Part shown: positions 31,802 to 42,435 of the stretch, one piece after another
How the letters are laid out: each line of letters opens with the position of its first letter
Numbering within the stretch: position 1 is the stretch's first letter
From: Aureobasidium sp. EXF-3400
Lineage: Eukaryota > Ascomycota > Dothideomycetes > Dothideales > Saccotheciaceae
Reading direction: 5' to 3'
DNA: 64,000 nucleotides
Assembly: GCA_024195585.1 (NCBI GenBank)
Contig: SWBL01000018.1
Location: 186,001-250,000 of the forward strand
Notes under the pieces: model-generated
What the model was told of the DNA's origin: nothing
What the model saw: the letters and a program-made list of their open reading frames with translations, nothing else
The model's database searches: none
Translations under genes and position numbers: made by a program

Positions 31802-32887
31802 CTTGGTGGTTGGTTAAAGTTGTGTCGCGTGAGGAAGCGAAAAAGAATGCGGTTTGCGGCGGGAGAGATGCTATGGTCCTTGCTGTCGCGTGGTCACAGA
31901 GATCAAGTTGACAAGGTAAGAAAGTGCAGTGGTTTTCTCAAGCAGAAGCAGATCATTTCTTCCTCCAGAGCTTCCATGTGCCCTGTGACATGGCCGAGGG
32001 AGGCTTGCCGGCTCTGAAACATTCCCATTGCCTCGGCACACTGTTTACCCCAGACTCTTCGACCCACACCAGACTCTTCACGATATGACGTCGATTGTTG
32101 CATCTCGCATGTGATTGTATAAACTCTAAATGCTTTGAACCTCTTCTCTTCACGATTATGCAGTGCTACCTCCCCGTGTTCAAAAGTATGTAACGCGTAT
32201 AGCTGCAGAATGCATGATCCTACTAGTAAACTGGACAGTTCCCACTGAGAAGCGACAAAATATGGACTCTCTCTAGACAGCATGTCTCCGAATGAGATTG
32301 TGCCTTTTCATAGCGTGTACCTTATTCTGTCTTGTGGTCGGGGTATGATAGAAGTTACATACTTTTGAACACGGGGAGGTGGAACTGACTTGAAGATATT
32401 TTATTGCTACTTAGTTGTGTATGAACCTGGTTCTCTGATTGCCTCCTCTATTGAGAGAGGTTCTGATGTCGTGATAACCTCGGCCAGCATTCCCAAAATT
32501 GACTTTATTCCCTCTCTGAGGAAAGCTCTAGAGTATGGAAGTTGATGGTTTCGTTGTAAGAGATTCAAATGCAGCCGCCATGGGCTGTCCGTCTCCTTGA
32601 GCTGCTTCGTCGTTTTGCCGTCTGAGAGAAAAAAGGAAAGGAAAACAAAGGAAAACAAAAAAGAGGAAATGTAAAGAGGTTGACCAATCCTGGTTACCAA
32701 GAGCATGACCCTGTTTTCTAATTGGGGGATTTGTGAAGGAATGAGCCAGACAATCGTCCACAAGCCAAAAAAATTCTCGTGATTGCTAGGGCTTTTCAGA
32801 TGTAAGAGTGTAAGATGTGGAGTCTTGTAACACAAAACGGTGCTTGGAAGAGCGTGCCCCCTTGTCTGTCGTGAGCGACAAGAGCAA
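31802..32887. other. Intergenic, no gene seen
   Basis: Upstream of the PXMP4-like gene and downstream of MYND gene C. Minus-strand frames at 31903-32283 and 32407-33033 have no domain; the second runs into the 3' end of the MYND gene in another frame. Confidence 0.5.
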
Positions 32888-34180
32888 TTACTTCTCATCA
32901 TCACTGTAGTGAGCTTCGTCGCGGTCATCCTCATCGGACTCATCGTTCTCATCACTTTCTTCAGACTCTTTGTGATCGTGTGGCATTTCGTCATCGGTCG
33001 CATCGTATTCTTGAATGCCCTCAGGGATTTCACCAGTGTAGTCCTCGAATCTGTTCATGGTGATGTGATCGAAGGTCATCTTTTCGCGGATCTCACGAAT
33101 CTTTCTGACAGCTTCTCCAGAGTAGTTCTTGTCGACCTTGGCCTTGTTTGCCTCCGCTTGGCACTCTCTGCGTGCTGCATCGAAAAGAGGAATCAAGTCA
33201 TTCTTGATCCAGATGATGATCAGCCTGAGATACATGTGATCAAGGAAGCGGCCGTCTCTGCGCATGACGACCATGTTGCCCTCTGATCCACGCCACTCAG
33301 ACATCACTTTTCCCCAGTTCTTTGCACTTTTTTCGCAAGGTATCATGAGAAGATCTGCCGCCTCGTTGGTGGTGTCAAGTCCAGATTCAGTCGAGGTAGC
33401 AAAAAGGAGAAGAGGAATGCCCAGGAACTTAGAGAGTGGAGAGAAGTAGAGCCACACACCCGAAAGAATTGGGGAGGGCATGAAGTTCGTCAACTTGGTT
33501 TGCTCGATTGGCGGCTTCTGGGTGAGTCCGTTGCAGTTGAGTTTCACGACGATATTCTCCCGGCCAGGGTTTTCCTTTCCTTGTAAGTAGTTGACAATGG
33601 CCTTGAGATCGGTTGTGTCCAGGTCAGTACACTTCTCAGGCTCCAGTTCCTCTTCGTCACAATCCGGCTCCAGAACTCCGTAAGCGACGATGGGGCCCAT
33701 AAGGTTGGTAGTGGCTCCCTTGGTTAGATCGTAAACAGACTCGTTGAACTTAGCATCGCTTTGACGATAGCTGTCGCGCACCACCACGTGCACGAGGAAG
33801 ATCGTGTGGCGCAACTCCTTATCGTTCACAGAGTTCCTCTTGAAGTCAACGCGAGTCCATGCGGGATTGTCGGGACCCAGCAGTTTCTCACTCTGCCAAT
33901 CAGGTTGTTCGTAATCCTCTCCGAACTCCAGTGGTAACCACTTGAACTGAGGGTTCTCGCCGAAAGAGGTATCGAAGTAGATCCCACGTCTCATATCACG
34001 AGAGGGACGGTCGCCGAGCTCGCTGAACTGCTTGCAAACAGTCCAATGCATTTCCCAGTCTTGCTTCTGGTGAGCATGAGAACAGTAGCGAATGTTCTTG
34101 CAGCCAGAGCAGAGCTTGCCTGGGCGTGGACAAACGGCGCACAAGGTGTCCATGGTGCCTGGAGTAGGTGTAGAACTCAT
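32888..34180 (-). CDS. MYND-type zinc-finger protein C (long form)
   Basis: An intronless 430-aa protein of the same family as genes A and B. The MYND finger (residues 14-49) has C-x2-C-x7-C-x2-C-x4-C, but the sixth ligand position carries His instead of Cys (YCSHAHQKQDWEMHWTVC). His can still bind zinc, so the fold may be kept. Family blocks follow: RRGIYFDTSFGENPQFKWLP, GPIVAYGVLEPDCDEEE, TDLDTTDLKAIVNYLQG, and SPILSGVWLYFSPLSKFLG, which matches the C-terminal part of gene B. A unique very acidic tail closes the protein (SEESDENDESDEDDRDEAHY). Being intronless while B has an intron is notable. Start at MSSTPTPGTMDTLC; a start at the second Met, nine residues on, is also possible. Confidence 0.85.
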   Translation of the reverse strand: MSSTPTPGTMDTLCAVCPRPGKLCSGCKNIRYCSHAHQKQDWEMHWTVCKQFSELGDRPSRDMRRGIYFDTSFGENPQFKWLPLEFGEDYEQPDWQSEKLLGPDNPAWTRVDFKRNSVNDKELRHTIFLVHVVVRDSYRQSDAKFNESVYDLTKGATTNLMGPIVAYGVLEPDCDEEELEPEKCTDLDTTDLKAIVNYLQGKENPGRENIVVKLNCNGLTQKPPIEQTKLTNFMPSPILSGVWLYFSPLSKFLGIPLLLFATSTESGLDTTNEAADLLMIPCEKSAKNWGKVMSEWRGSEGNMVVMRRDGRFLDHMYLRLIIIWIKNDLIPLFDAARRECQAEANKAKVDKNYSGEAVRKIREIREKMTFDHITMNRFEDYTGEIPEGIQEYDATDDEMPHDHKESEESDENDESDEDDRDEAHYSDDEK

Positions 34181-35051
34181 CTCGAAGATGTAGAGAAGAA
34201 GATCTGAAGAGAGCTGGGATAGGAGAGCTGGACTGTGTCAACTCCCCAACCGAGTGAAGAATCTGTTACACTGGTTAACCTTCTGCAACAGTCTTCTAAA
34301 GAGGCTATTTGCTTACGTTCTCTACAGTCTTTGGTGGAGGGAGAGAAGATCAGGCAGGTTGTGTCTTCGAGGATCTGTGAGTTTAGAGCGATGACGCGAC
34401 AGCCTTGGTTTGTGGAAGAGACGCGACCAAGCAGTGAAAGCGCTTTGTTGTTATGTTTGATCCTTTGAAGAAAGTGCAGTCTTTTGTTGTGTTGTCGTGA
34501 TGGATGTTGTTGTGTAGAGAAGAAGTTGAGGTAAGAGTTGGATAATGGTAAGAGAGGTTGGAAGAGGAAGAGAAAGAAGCAGAGTAGATATAGGAAGGTG
34601 TGAGAATCGGATCAAGTGTTGGCAAGTAAAGTGAAAGAAGTTGGTGATAGTGAGAGAGGGCCTGGAAGGCGCAGCGAAGTAAGCAACTCTAGGTTGTGGA
34701 CAGAGGAGCAACGTTTCAAGGCAAAAGAGACACGCTCCAGCAAGCTTTGCTGGTGAGTAATTTTTCTTGATGTGAGGGATGGATCCGTAAAGTCGAAGAG
34801 TCTTTCCCGAGAGAGAAGTCAGTACTGGCGATGTTCGTGGAGAGGTTGAGCAGTTGAGTCCAGAGACAAGCGTCCGTCGGATGAGTGATAGGAGCGAACA
34901 GAGACCGACAGAGAATTGACAAACAAAAAATTGTTAAGACGGGGGTATCAAACTAGCACTTTTTCACTCCTCTCCAATGCACTTCATTCTTGACTTGCCT
35001 CACAGCCAGAAACCTTTTTCCCAAAACATCTCCACCAAGAAGCCAGCCACG
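34181..35051. other. Intergenic, no gene seen
   Basis: Upstream region of MYND gene C and 3' flank of the RPA12 gene; purine-rich on this strand around 34500-34720. Only short frames without features. Confidence 0.5.
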
Positions 35052-35666
35052 CTAGTTGTTGGTGTTGAATCTGCACAAATGTCAGCCTCTGCCTCCCTCT
35101 CCCGTCTCCCTAGCAGTGAAAATGCCAAAAGGACGGATATTCAGATCTTGACTTACTTGTAATCACACTTGGGACATCTGTAGAAAATTGTACTTCCTTC
35201 ATCCGCACCTCTCAACTGCACATCTCTGAATCTCATCTCAGGGTTGGCGCATTGAGGGCATGCTGTGGTTGTCATGGCCCAAGTCTCGCGGTCCTCAGCA
35301 GACAAGACTTGGATCTCTGAGCGGGCATCGCGGAGACGCGAAGGGAATGCTGTGGCTGCTGATTCGGTGGTGATGGATGTGGGCCACTTGTCTATAGAAA
35401 AGAGATCAGGTTAGAATCAGAGAAGTTGGGAAATTTTTCTCTTCGGAGGATCTAGCTCTCAACCACCTCGGGCATTGAACAGAAGAATTGTGGCTTTTTT
35501 GCTCTTTCGTGACATTCGTGGTCGCTAGATGACAGAAAAGAAAAATCGACCTACTCTTGTTTCTCTTGCCACAGACATCACAGTCAATGTTTGCTTGAGA
35601 AGCGGGGCATCGCTCCAAAAGACCACCGCAATCGTTGCAGAAAAGAAGAGCTCCGACCAAAGACAT
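35052..35666 (-). CDS. RPA12: RNA polymerase I subunit A12.2
   Basis: A 121-aa protein from exons 35666-35555, 35391-35157 and 35070-35052. The N-terminal zinc ribbon has Cys10, Cys13, Cys29 and Cys32 (LFCNDCGGLL; CDVCGKRNK). The C-terminal TFIIS-type ribbon has CPQC and CPKC around the conserved MRFRDVQLRGADEGSTIFYR. The last exon codes only the final FNTNN, the standard A12.2 ending, recovered by splicing 35071-35156 (GTAAGT to TGCAG). Intron 1 is 163 nt with a GTAGGT donor. The subunit supports RNA cleavage and termination by Pol I in the nucleolus. Without the last splice the frame would stop at YK, so the family ending confirms the model. Confidence 0.95.
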
Positions 35667-36027
35667 GTCGAGATATGTTAATAGGTATCGAGATAAAATG
35701 GTGCTTTCGATTGATGGTCGAGGAAGAGTTATGGAAGAAAAAATTCTTGGTACGGGGTTGCATAAGCGTGCACAATCACGTGCTGCATAACTATCAAGTC
35801 TGGACCTTGTCTTCACCTCTACAGTAATTTGAATGGTGTCAATAGATTGAAAAAGTAATCGCTTTTGTTTTCAAAGTAATAATTATTAACTATGAAATAT
35901 GTGTTCAAAGCCACGACCTTGTGTGTGTGCTTTCGATGCAATCCATCCAACCGAAGAAAACAAAGCGCCGACCCAATGCAATAGCAATATCAAAATAGCA
36001 TCGACAAGAGAGGAAGCGCATAATCCT
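35667..36027. other. Intergenic, no gene seen
   Basis: AT-rich spacer holding the promoter of the RPA12 gene and the 3' flank of the repeat protein gene. Confidence 0.5.
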
Positions 36028-38346
36028 CTACCATGCCCAACTACCCCTTCTAGCTCCAGTACCCCAGTTACCACCAAGACCTGTGCCTGATGCGCCAGTC
36101 TTGACCATGTTCTTTTCCTGGCGTGCCCATTCTCGGATGTACTTCTTGAGTGCTGTCCATCTTGCGCAACCACCCTCCTCGAGCAGCTGATCTGTACCAT
36201 CACCTCTGCCTTCGAAGTCCTCGCCCAAACGAATATACCCACGAGGCATTTTCTTGGCGATCTCATCGTCATGGCGAAGATCAGAGATGGGAATGTGACT
36301 GATCTTGCACAACTCCTCGTCGTAGGCCCGAGCAATGGTCGGATAACCCAGGGAGAGATAGTTGTAGACTTGCGTGACGAATGAGTCGGGAAACTCGCGC
36401 TCCATTACCTCGTCCAGATCTTGATCTTCACTCAGGATGATGTCGATCTTATGGAAATCAACATTATCTGGCGGCGTTAGGGGGGTTTTAGGGAGTATAG
36501 TCGATGGCGGTAGGCTGAAGCCCGACTCGAACGGATTGGGCGGCTCAACAGCAGGTGTCATAAGACCAGTTTGGGTGCCAGATGTTGGTGGAGCAAGACC
36601 GTTTTCGCCAGACTTGTGATCGTCAACGCAGAATCCTCCCCAAAGTCCACCGCCATTCTGCGAAGTCGTGCTCTTCTGACTGTATATGGTGTGCTGGCTC
36701 TTTTGTACCGTCTTCTGGTGTTCAGATGGATCCCTCGATGTCTTCTTACCACCCCAAAGTCCTTCTGGCGAAACTTCTATTTGGGACTGCTCAGTTAAGT
36801 AACACATCTGACTACGCAACTGATTAGATCCCTGAGTCACGTCGAAACGTGCAGGTTCAGGGGAGGCTGAGCGAGGAAAGGTCAGATCATCACCAAGCAT
36901 GGGTGGGCGTGCTCTGTCGCGCATTGCTCGTGCCTCGCTATCAGGATAGTTGGAGCCAGCAAAGTCGTGACCCGCAGGGTTCCACCATGGCGAAGGCTTG
37001 ACGGAAGATTTTCTCCTCGTTGTACCAGCAGCCTTGCGCTCTTGCTCCATCTCTTCAAAGTGTTGATGCATCTCACGAACCTCATAAGTTCCATGCGTTG
37101 AGCCACGACCATGTGGTGTACGGACGTTCATCATGAAATCATCGTCATCGTGACCCTCCCATGTCGCGGGACGGTCGTCCATTTCTTCGTCTTCACTCTC
37201 ACCATCCATGAAATGTGCCACAGGCTCGTGAATGTCTGAATTGGGGAAGGCTGCCAGGGCTTGTTCTTGGAGCTTCGCCTGAGTCTTTCTTCCCTCAAGT
37301 TCGAGAAGATAGCGACTGAAGGTCTCATCAATACTTTCTCGAATCCTCGTGGCATGCTTGTATGCAGGGTTCATTGATTCCATGGCTGCTCCGAGCGAGA
37401 AATCGTTGGACGAAGGGCTGGTAGAAAGACTTGGTGGCGCACTGGGCTCACTCTCGGAGCTCTCGATAGTCTCAAGTTCGGGCATACGGAACGAGTGGCT
37501 GCGAGCGGAATCGGATCGTTCTTTTCGACGAGCAAAGGGCATAATGAATCGTGGGGTCTCGGTAGGTGAAGTTGTGTTTTCGCGGTTGGCAATAGTGATC
37601 TGCTGACCTATGTTGTTGTATGCAACTCTGGTCTCCTCTCCGGGCGACATGTCAGTTCTGTGGTTTGCAGACCATGAAGGCTTTTCGTCTGAGTTCTTTC
37701 GAGATCGACTCGATGTATCAATGAGCTGAGGAGCGAATCTACGTTTTGGTTTCTCGGCAGCTTGAGGTTGCGATGAAGGAGACACTGCTTCGTTCGGCGG
37801 AGAGTTTGTCTGAGGGGATTTGGATGCAGGAGATTTTGTTGCAGGAGAATTGGATTGAGGGGACTTTGACTTTGCACGGTTGCTGTTGGATGTCATCTCT
37901 ATTGGTTGTGGTAAGAGTCTTGATTTGGGCTTGTCTGCTGGTGGATCCGACTGTCGATTTGACTTGGTGCTTGTCTCGACAGGCTCCGGAGCGAATCTCC
38001 TAGCAGGTTGTGATTGTGGTTGATCTTTATCTTTACTGCTCTTCACACTGGTCTCGACTGGTTCTGGTGCGAACCTTCTAGCAGGTTGTTGTGGCTGTTG
38101 TGTTTCTCTTGAGCTCTTTGTGCTTGTCTCGACTGGTGTTGGGTTGAAGCGCCTCGGCGGGGACTGATTGACACCTTGGCCATTTGTGTTGCTATCCTTG
38201 CTGCTTCGTGTTGTGGTCTCGGCTGGCTGGACATTGAACTTTCGCGGAGCAGCATTCTCTCCAGTTTGTGCTGCTTGACGATTCGACTTTGCAGATGTCT
38301 CAACAGGAGTCGGATCGAAGCGACGACGTGGCTGCTCGGAGGACAT
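36028..38346 (-). CDS. 772-aa protein with seven N-terminal RRFxPxPVETS repeats, unknown
   Basis: An intronless frame of 772 aa. Residues 1-220 hold seven spaced copies of a short motif of the type R-[RK]-F-x-P-x-P-V-E-T-[ST]-x-[KR]-S: FDPTPVETSAKS, FNVQPAETTTRS, FNPTPVETSTKS, FAPEPVETSVKS, FAPEPVETSTKS, LLPQPIEMTSNS and FAPQLIDTSSRS. Ser/Pro/Lys-rich linkers separate them. The middle is disordered with an acidic patch (DGESEDEEMDDRPATWEGHDDDD). The C-terminal 170 residues look folded: ESIDETFSRYLLELEGRK earlier, then FPDSFVTQVYNYLSLGYPTI, LCKISHIPISDLRHDDE and ARWTALKKYIREWARQEK. I know of similar uncharacterised proteins in filamentous ascomycetes; no function is assigned. The repeats look like docking motifs for one partner. 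Confidence 0.75.
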   Translation of the reverse strand: MSSEQPRRRFDPTPVETSAKSNRQAAQTGENAAPRKFNVQPAETTTRSSKDSNTNGQGVNQSPPRRFNPTPVETSTKSSRETQQPQQPARRFAPEPVETSVKSSKDKDQPQSQPARRFAPEPVETSTKSNRQSDPPADKPKSRLLPQPIEMTSNSNRAKSKSPQSNSPATKSPASKSPQTNSPPNEAVSPSSQPQAAEKPKRRFAPQLIDTSSRSRKNSDEKPSWSANHRTDMSPGEETRVAYNNIGQQITIANRENTTSPTETPRFIMPFARRKERSDSARSHSFRMPELETIESSESEPSAPPSLSTSPSSNDFSLGAAMESMNPAYKHATRIRESIDETFSRYLLELEGRKTQAKLQEQALAAFPNSDIHEPVAHFMDGESEDEEMDDRPATWEGHDDDDFMMNVRTPHGRGSTHGTYEVREMHQHFEEMEQERKAAGTTRRKSSVKPSPWWNPAGHDFAGSNYPDSEARAMRDRARPPMLGDDLTFPRSASPEPARFDVTQGSNQLRSQMCYLTEQSQIEVSPEGLWGGKKTSRDPSEHQKTVQKSQHTIYSQKSTTSQNGGGLWGGFCVDDHKSGENGLAPPTSGTQTGLMTPAVEPPNPFESGFSLPPSTILPKTPLTPPDNVDFHKIDIILSEDQDLDEVMEREFPDSFVTQVYNYLSLGYPTIARAYDEELCKISHIPISDLRHDDEIAKKMPRGYIRLGEDFEGRGDGTDQLLEEGGCARWTALKKYIREWARQEKNMVKTGASGTGLGGNWGTGARRGSWAW

Positions 38347-40046
38347 GATGGAATGTATGGGTGGAATGTGCTTGGTCGAAGCAGGCTGGGTATTTCAGAC
38401 AAGAGTATTACCTCATAACCCTGATTTAAAATGGTGATAGCAGCAGAAGGGACGTAGTGCGAGCTTGTTCAAGTCGTGCTGAGTGGCTCAGCCGTGTAGA
38501 CGTCGTATAGGCTTCGTACGGAGAGTGAAGGGCGCAATGCTCGCACGATTGGGCAAGCACTTAACGAGTGCTACGGACTATCTTAGCTGGAGTGATTTGG
38601 GTGAGACGGCGAGGAGACACGGCATACTCTGGCTGTAAGGTGCGGGCTGTTGGATATGATGGGTACGTCGGCTGAGTGCGTCGTGGCAGGCGTGGAGATG
38701 GATGAGTAGGCGGGGGACCGAGAGTGAATTATGCAGAGTAACCAAGAATACGAGTGTCTAATCGCTCGAATGTCGTAGATGTCGTGGAAGTGAAGGAGAA
38801 ACAATGGGAATCCTTGACCGCTGGAACGAGGATGCAGACTCGACCTTGCAGCGTGATGACCACAGAGCAGGAGATCGGCGGATGGAGAAGATCGGGTTTA
38901 TCGGCGCAACACGTACGCTGCTGCAAAAGCAACCAACTGACAATTGACACTTGGTCTGGCTTGAGACCTGGCGAAAAGAACAAACACGCACAACAGAGCA
39001 GAAAGAACGCGAATAGCAGACAGGGGAAAGAAATATTGTACAACGGTACCTTGGACACCGCCTCTACCCATCGCGCATCCCCAATATAAACTCCCCATCC
39101 AAAGGCAGATGCTCAAATCCATCCATGTCCCGTCGCCGCCCGAACCACAACCGCTTTCGTCAAGCGCGTCAGAGCGTTTTCTTTAGCCTAACCTTGCCAA
39201 GCCCAATCCTTGCCCACATCTCCAGATTATCCATGGCTGGACCACTGCCAGTGCACTGCACATCCGACTCCCGAGGACCACATCCTTCACGCTGTTGATA
39301 TCAGAAGAGTTGAAGAGACACCACATAAAGCCAATCTCTACACGCACTTAGTACAGGTCTCACAGACACATGTCAAGAATCGTTTCCTTATCTCAGCTCT
39401 CTTCTCTATGTCTCAATTCATGCACGCACCCAGAAAAAGCTTCCCCAACTCGGTCTTGCCGCTATCGGTTTTCTTGGTTGCCTTTTTAACTCCACAATCT
39501 CAGCGAGTAAAGCTCAACGGTCGCGGTACAGCTGCAGTTTGCAGCGGCAAGCGCAAAATTCTAGCCCCTGTGTGTCCTGCTGCTGAGCTGAAGATCACTT
39601 GTTTCTCGAACCTCGAACCGCATCGAGTTGGGAAATGCTGCATATCTTTGCGAAGCTGAGATGACTGTCATACTGGACCTTGATAAGCATGTCTCTCCCT
39701 TGTATTTTCCTACGTTGCAGCTGAAGGCCTAATCGCCGTCCATGACTTCTTGTTGTGGTTGGTGGTAACCTCTAATCTTGCGGGTGTGGCTTTGCGGCGG
39801 AAAGTTGACTGTCAACTCTCGTGCATATCTGATGTGAGCGCTGAGCACTTGAACTCTCCATGTCATCTCAAGGAAATTGGAAAATGGTCATCTACTGTAT
39901 GCCCGTTTCTCAAGCATAAGAGATCAAGTACTGTGCATCATACTTCATTTTACATTGAGTTTTGTGTTTACAGACATTCAAGAATATAGCCTGTTGTTGT
40001 GCATCTGTATTTTTTCATGCTAATTACGGACAACACTTTTTGACAT
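38347..40046. other. 1.7-kb intergenic, no gene seen
   Basis: The longest stretch here without a gene. Frames at 38729-39122 and 39210-39659 on opposite strands have no domain, start context or plausible introns. It should hold the promoter of the 772-aa gene and the 3' flank of CCT4. Confidence 0.5.
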
Positions 40047-42015
40047 TTACCTACTCAGGGCAATGTCATCGATTCTCAAAATCATCTTGACCGTCTCGGC
40101 GGCCAACTCAATGGCGCTGGTGCTGACGAGAAGAGGCTGCATAACGCCCTCACCACTTTCTCCAGCATTGCCGCCAACCTCTCCACCCATGACACCAACG
40201 CCTCCGCGCTTGATACTGACACCGACATTCGTCTCGCCATTTGCGTGTCGTGATCGGAGTTCTGTGACAACCTTGATGGAGTTGAGACCAGCGTTTTCTG
40301 CTAAAGTGATGGGGACAACTTCGAGCGCTTCGGCAAAGGCCTTGAAGCAGATGTTGTCTGGGTAAGATGAGGTGAGGGCGAGCCTGGAAAGCGAATGTGA
40401 GACAGCCATTTCCGGCGAACCACCACCGGGAAGAAGGGCCTTCTTCTTTACCAAACAGCGCAACACACACTGTGCATCGTGCAAACTTCTCTCAGCCTCG
40501 TCGAGAATGAGGGGGTTAGCACCTCTGCAGATGATGCTAACGGTCTTGGGGGCGGTGGGACCTGTCGACTTGATGCCAGTAACTCTGGTGATGCGCGAAC
40601 CGAGCGATGAAACCTCCTCAATAAGGTCTGCGCTGGCGAGCTTATCCTCGGTGAAGGAGTCGATGTCTGCAATAGGCTTGCAACCAGTGCTCTGAAGGCA
40701 GGTTAGTATACTTCAAGTGCTGTAGAAGATGCGTCTGGAATATCGTACCTTGCAAATGAACTCAACCTCGTCTCTCTCGATATCCTTGACACACATGATA
40801 CCGAGCTTGGCGAGGAAATGCAGAGATAGGTCGTTGACAGCGTCTCTGAGAATGGATTTTTGAATCAAGAGCACGTTGCACTTTGCCTTCTTGATCTTCT
40901 TGACCATGTTGAGCAGGTATGTTCTCTCCTCTTTCAGAATCTTGTCCATCTGTCTGTAGTCGTTGACGACGATTTGGTTCTCCATATCGGGTTTCGGCGG
41001 GCTGAGTTGGAACTGAATAAGGGCAATTCTGGCCTTCTCGATTCTGGTAGGACCGCCACCGCTCTTGACGACCTGCTGGTTAAGAACCAAACCATCAATC
41101 ATCTCACTGTCGTCAATAACACCACCAGGCTTCTTGAGGATGCGAATGTTCTTCAGGTCAACGTTGTCGGCGGTCTTGGGATCGATGATCTTCAGGACAG
41201 AGTCGACGGCCATAGGAGCGAGCTTGGGTTCTTGTGAGACAATCTTTGAGGAGAGCGAAGTGGACGCGGCCTTGAGGAGAGTCTGTCTGTCGGAGAGGTT
41301 GATGGGGATGGAAATGTTGGTGAGGACTTCAACGGCGTGCTTTGCGGCGCGTTGGAATGAGTCGGAGATGACAGTGGGGTGGAGACCCTTTTGCAGCAGG
41401 CGCTCAGAGGCACCAAGGAGGGAACCAGCAATAACAACAACTGAGGTAGTTCCATCACCAGCTTCAATGTCCTGAGCGTTTGCAAGGTCGACGAGCATCT
41501 TTGCGGCGGGGTGCATGACGGCCATGTCGCGCAACATGGTGTTTCCATCGTTGGTCTGGTGCAGGGTATCAGTGCTTGTTCGAGGTGTGACGGAGTGGTG
41601 TTCGATCTGGTCTTACGATGATGGTTTCACCCTTGCCGGTTTGGATCTGTGGTCGTCTGTTAGCAGATTGCGCAGGAATACGGTAGGCTGATTAATCATA
41701 CCATCTTATCCATACCTCTAGGACCAAGCGACTAGTGTGTTGTTGTCAATGCAAGTTCAGATGTGGTCATGTCGGCGGCTAGCTTACAGTACGAATGGCA
41801 TCGGAGACGGCTAGACAGGGTCAGTGGAAGGTGTGTTTAGGATTGGATGGTATGGCGTACCTCTGGCAGCAACAATGTTGGCAGTGCGCACAGCCTGGGG
41901 CTTCTCCTTGTCCTATTCGACATTAGCATGGATAGGAGAGCTAGAATGTTTATAGGCCAGTTCGCACCTTGAAGGCGGCGTTGCCGGCGTTGGGGGCCGC
42001 GGCTTGGGTCGACAT
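40047..42015 (-). CDS. CCT4: T-complex protein 1 subunit delta (CCT4)
   Basis: A 544-aa chaperonin subunit from seven exons: 42015-41968, 41912-41861, 41810-41788, 41731-41702, 41646-41617, 41555-40749 and 40691-40047. Four of the first five exons are 52 nt or shorter and code the N-terminal helix and the start of the equatorial domain: [24 protein letters not shown] and [10 protein letters not shown]. Group II chaperonin marks are [10 protein letters not shown], the ATPase [25 protein letters not shown] in the apical domain, and the end [12 protein letters not shown]. Delta identity follows from overall similarity. It acts in the eight-subunit cytosolic TRiC/CCT ring that folds actin, tubulin and WD40 proteins. 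It is transcribed away from RPT1 from a shared 420-bp spacer. Confidence 0.96.
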
Positions 42016-42435
42016 GATCTCTGCTGCGTATGCTGGGATTATGCGACGAGCAAGAGATGGCTTGAGCGAGAAACAAGCACGGGATACGGGTCTTCTAGAG
42101 GATTGAGCTCGTCGATGATATTAATTTTCGAGCGTCCAGCGTCGGCGTCGGGGAAGAGCTGCCAAGCAAAGCGTCTGCTGGAGCTGCTGCTGCCAGTCGC
42201 TGCTCCGTCATGTTGCGGCGACCCGGCGAGAGCTTCATCGCCTTTCCATCGCTGCTCTGAACCACAACACTCACACACGACATCTTCCATCGCCTACATC
42301 TCGCGACATCTCCTACTTCTCTGGACGGTCGAATCACTTTTCATTCGTCCGCAATCTGACCTCTGTCCTCACTACCAACCACCGCTTCACTCTCCCGCAT
42401 TCGTCATCAACACCTAATCCACCACCGCCGCCGCC
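42016..42435. promoter_or_regulatory. Shared divergent promoter, CCT4 / RPT1
   Basis: 420 bp between two divergent start codons. I looked for the yeast proteasome element GGTGGCAAA on both strands and did not find an exact copy. The RPT1 side is C-rich with repeated CATC/CACC stretches before the ATG. Confidence 0.6.

Noticed and set aside
32407..33033. 208-codon minus-strand frame
   Set aside because: Its first part is a frame-shifted shadow of the acidic 3' end of MYND gene C and the rest has no protein-like features.
42016..42435. Proteasome-associated control element in the RPT1 promoter
   Set aside because: No exact GGTGGCAAA or its complement in the spacer; filamentous fungi may use other sites.
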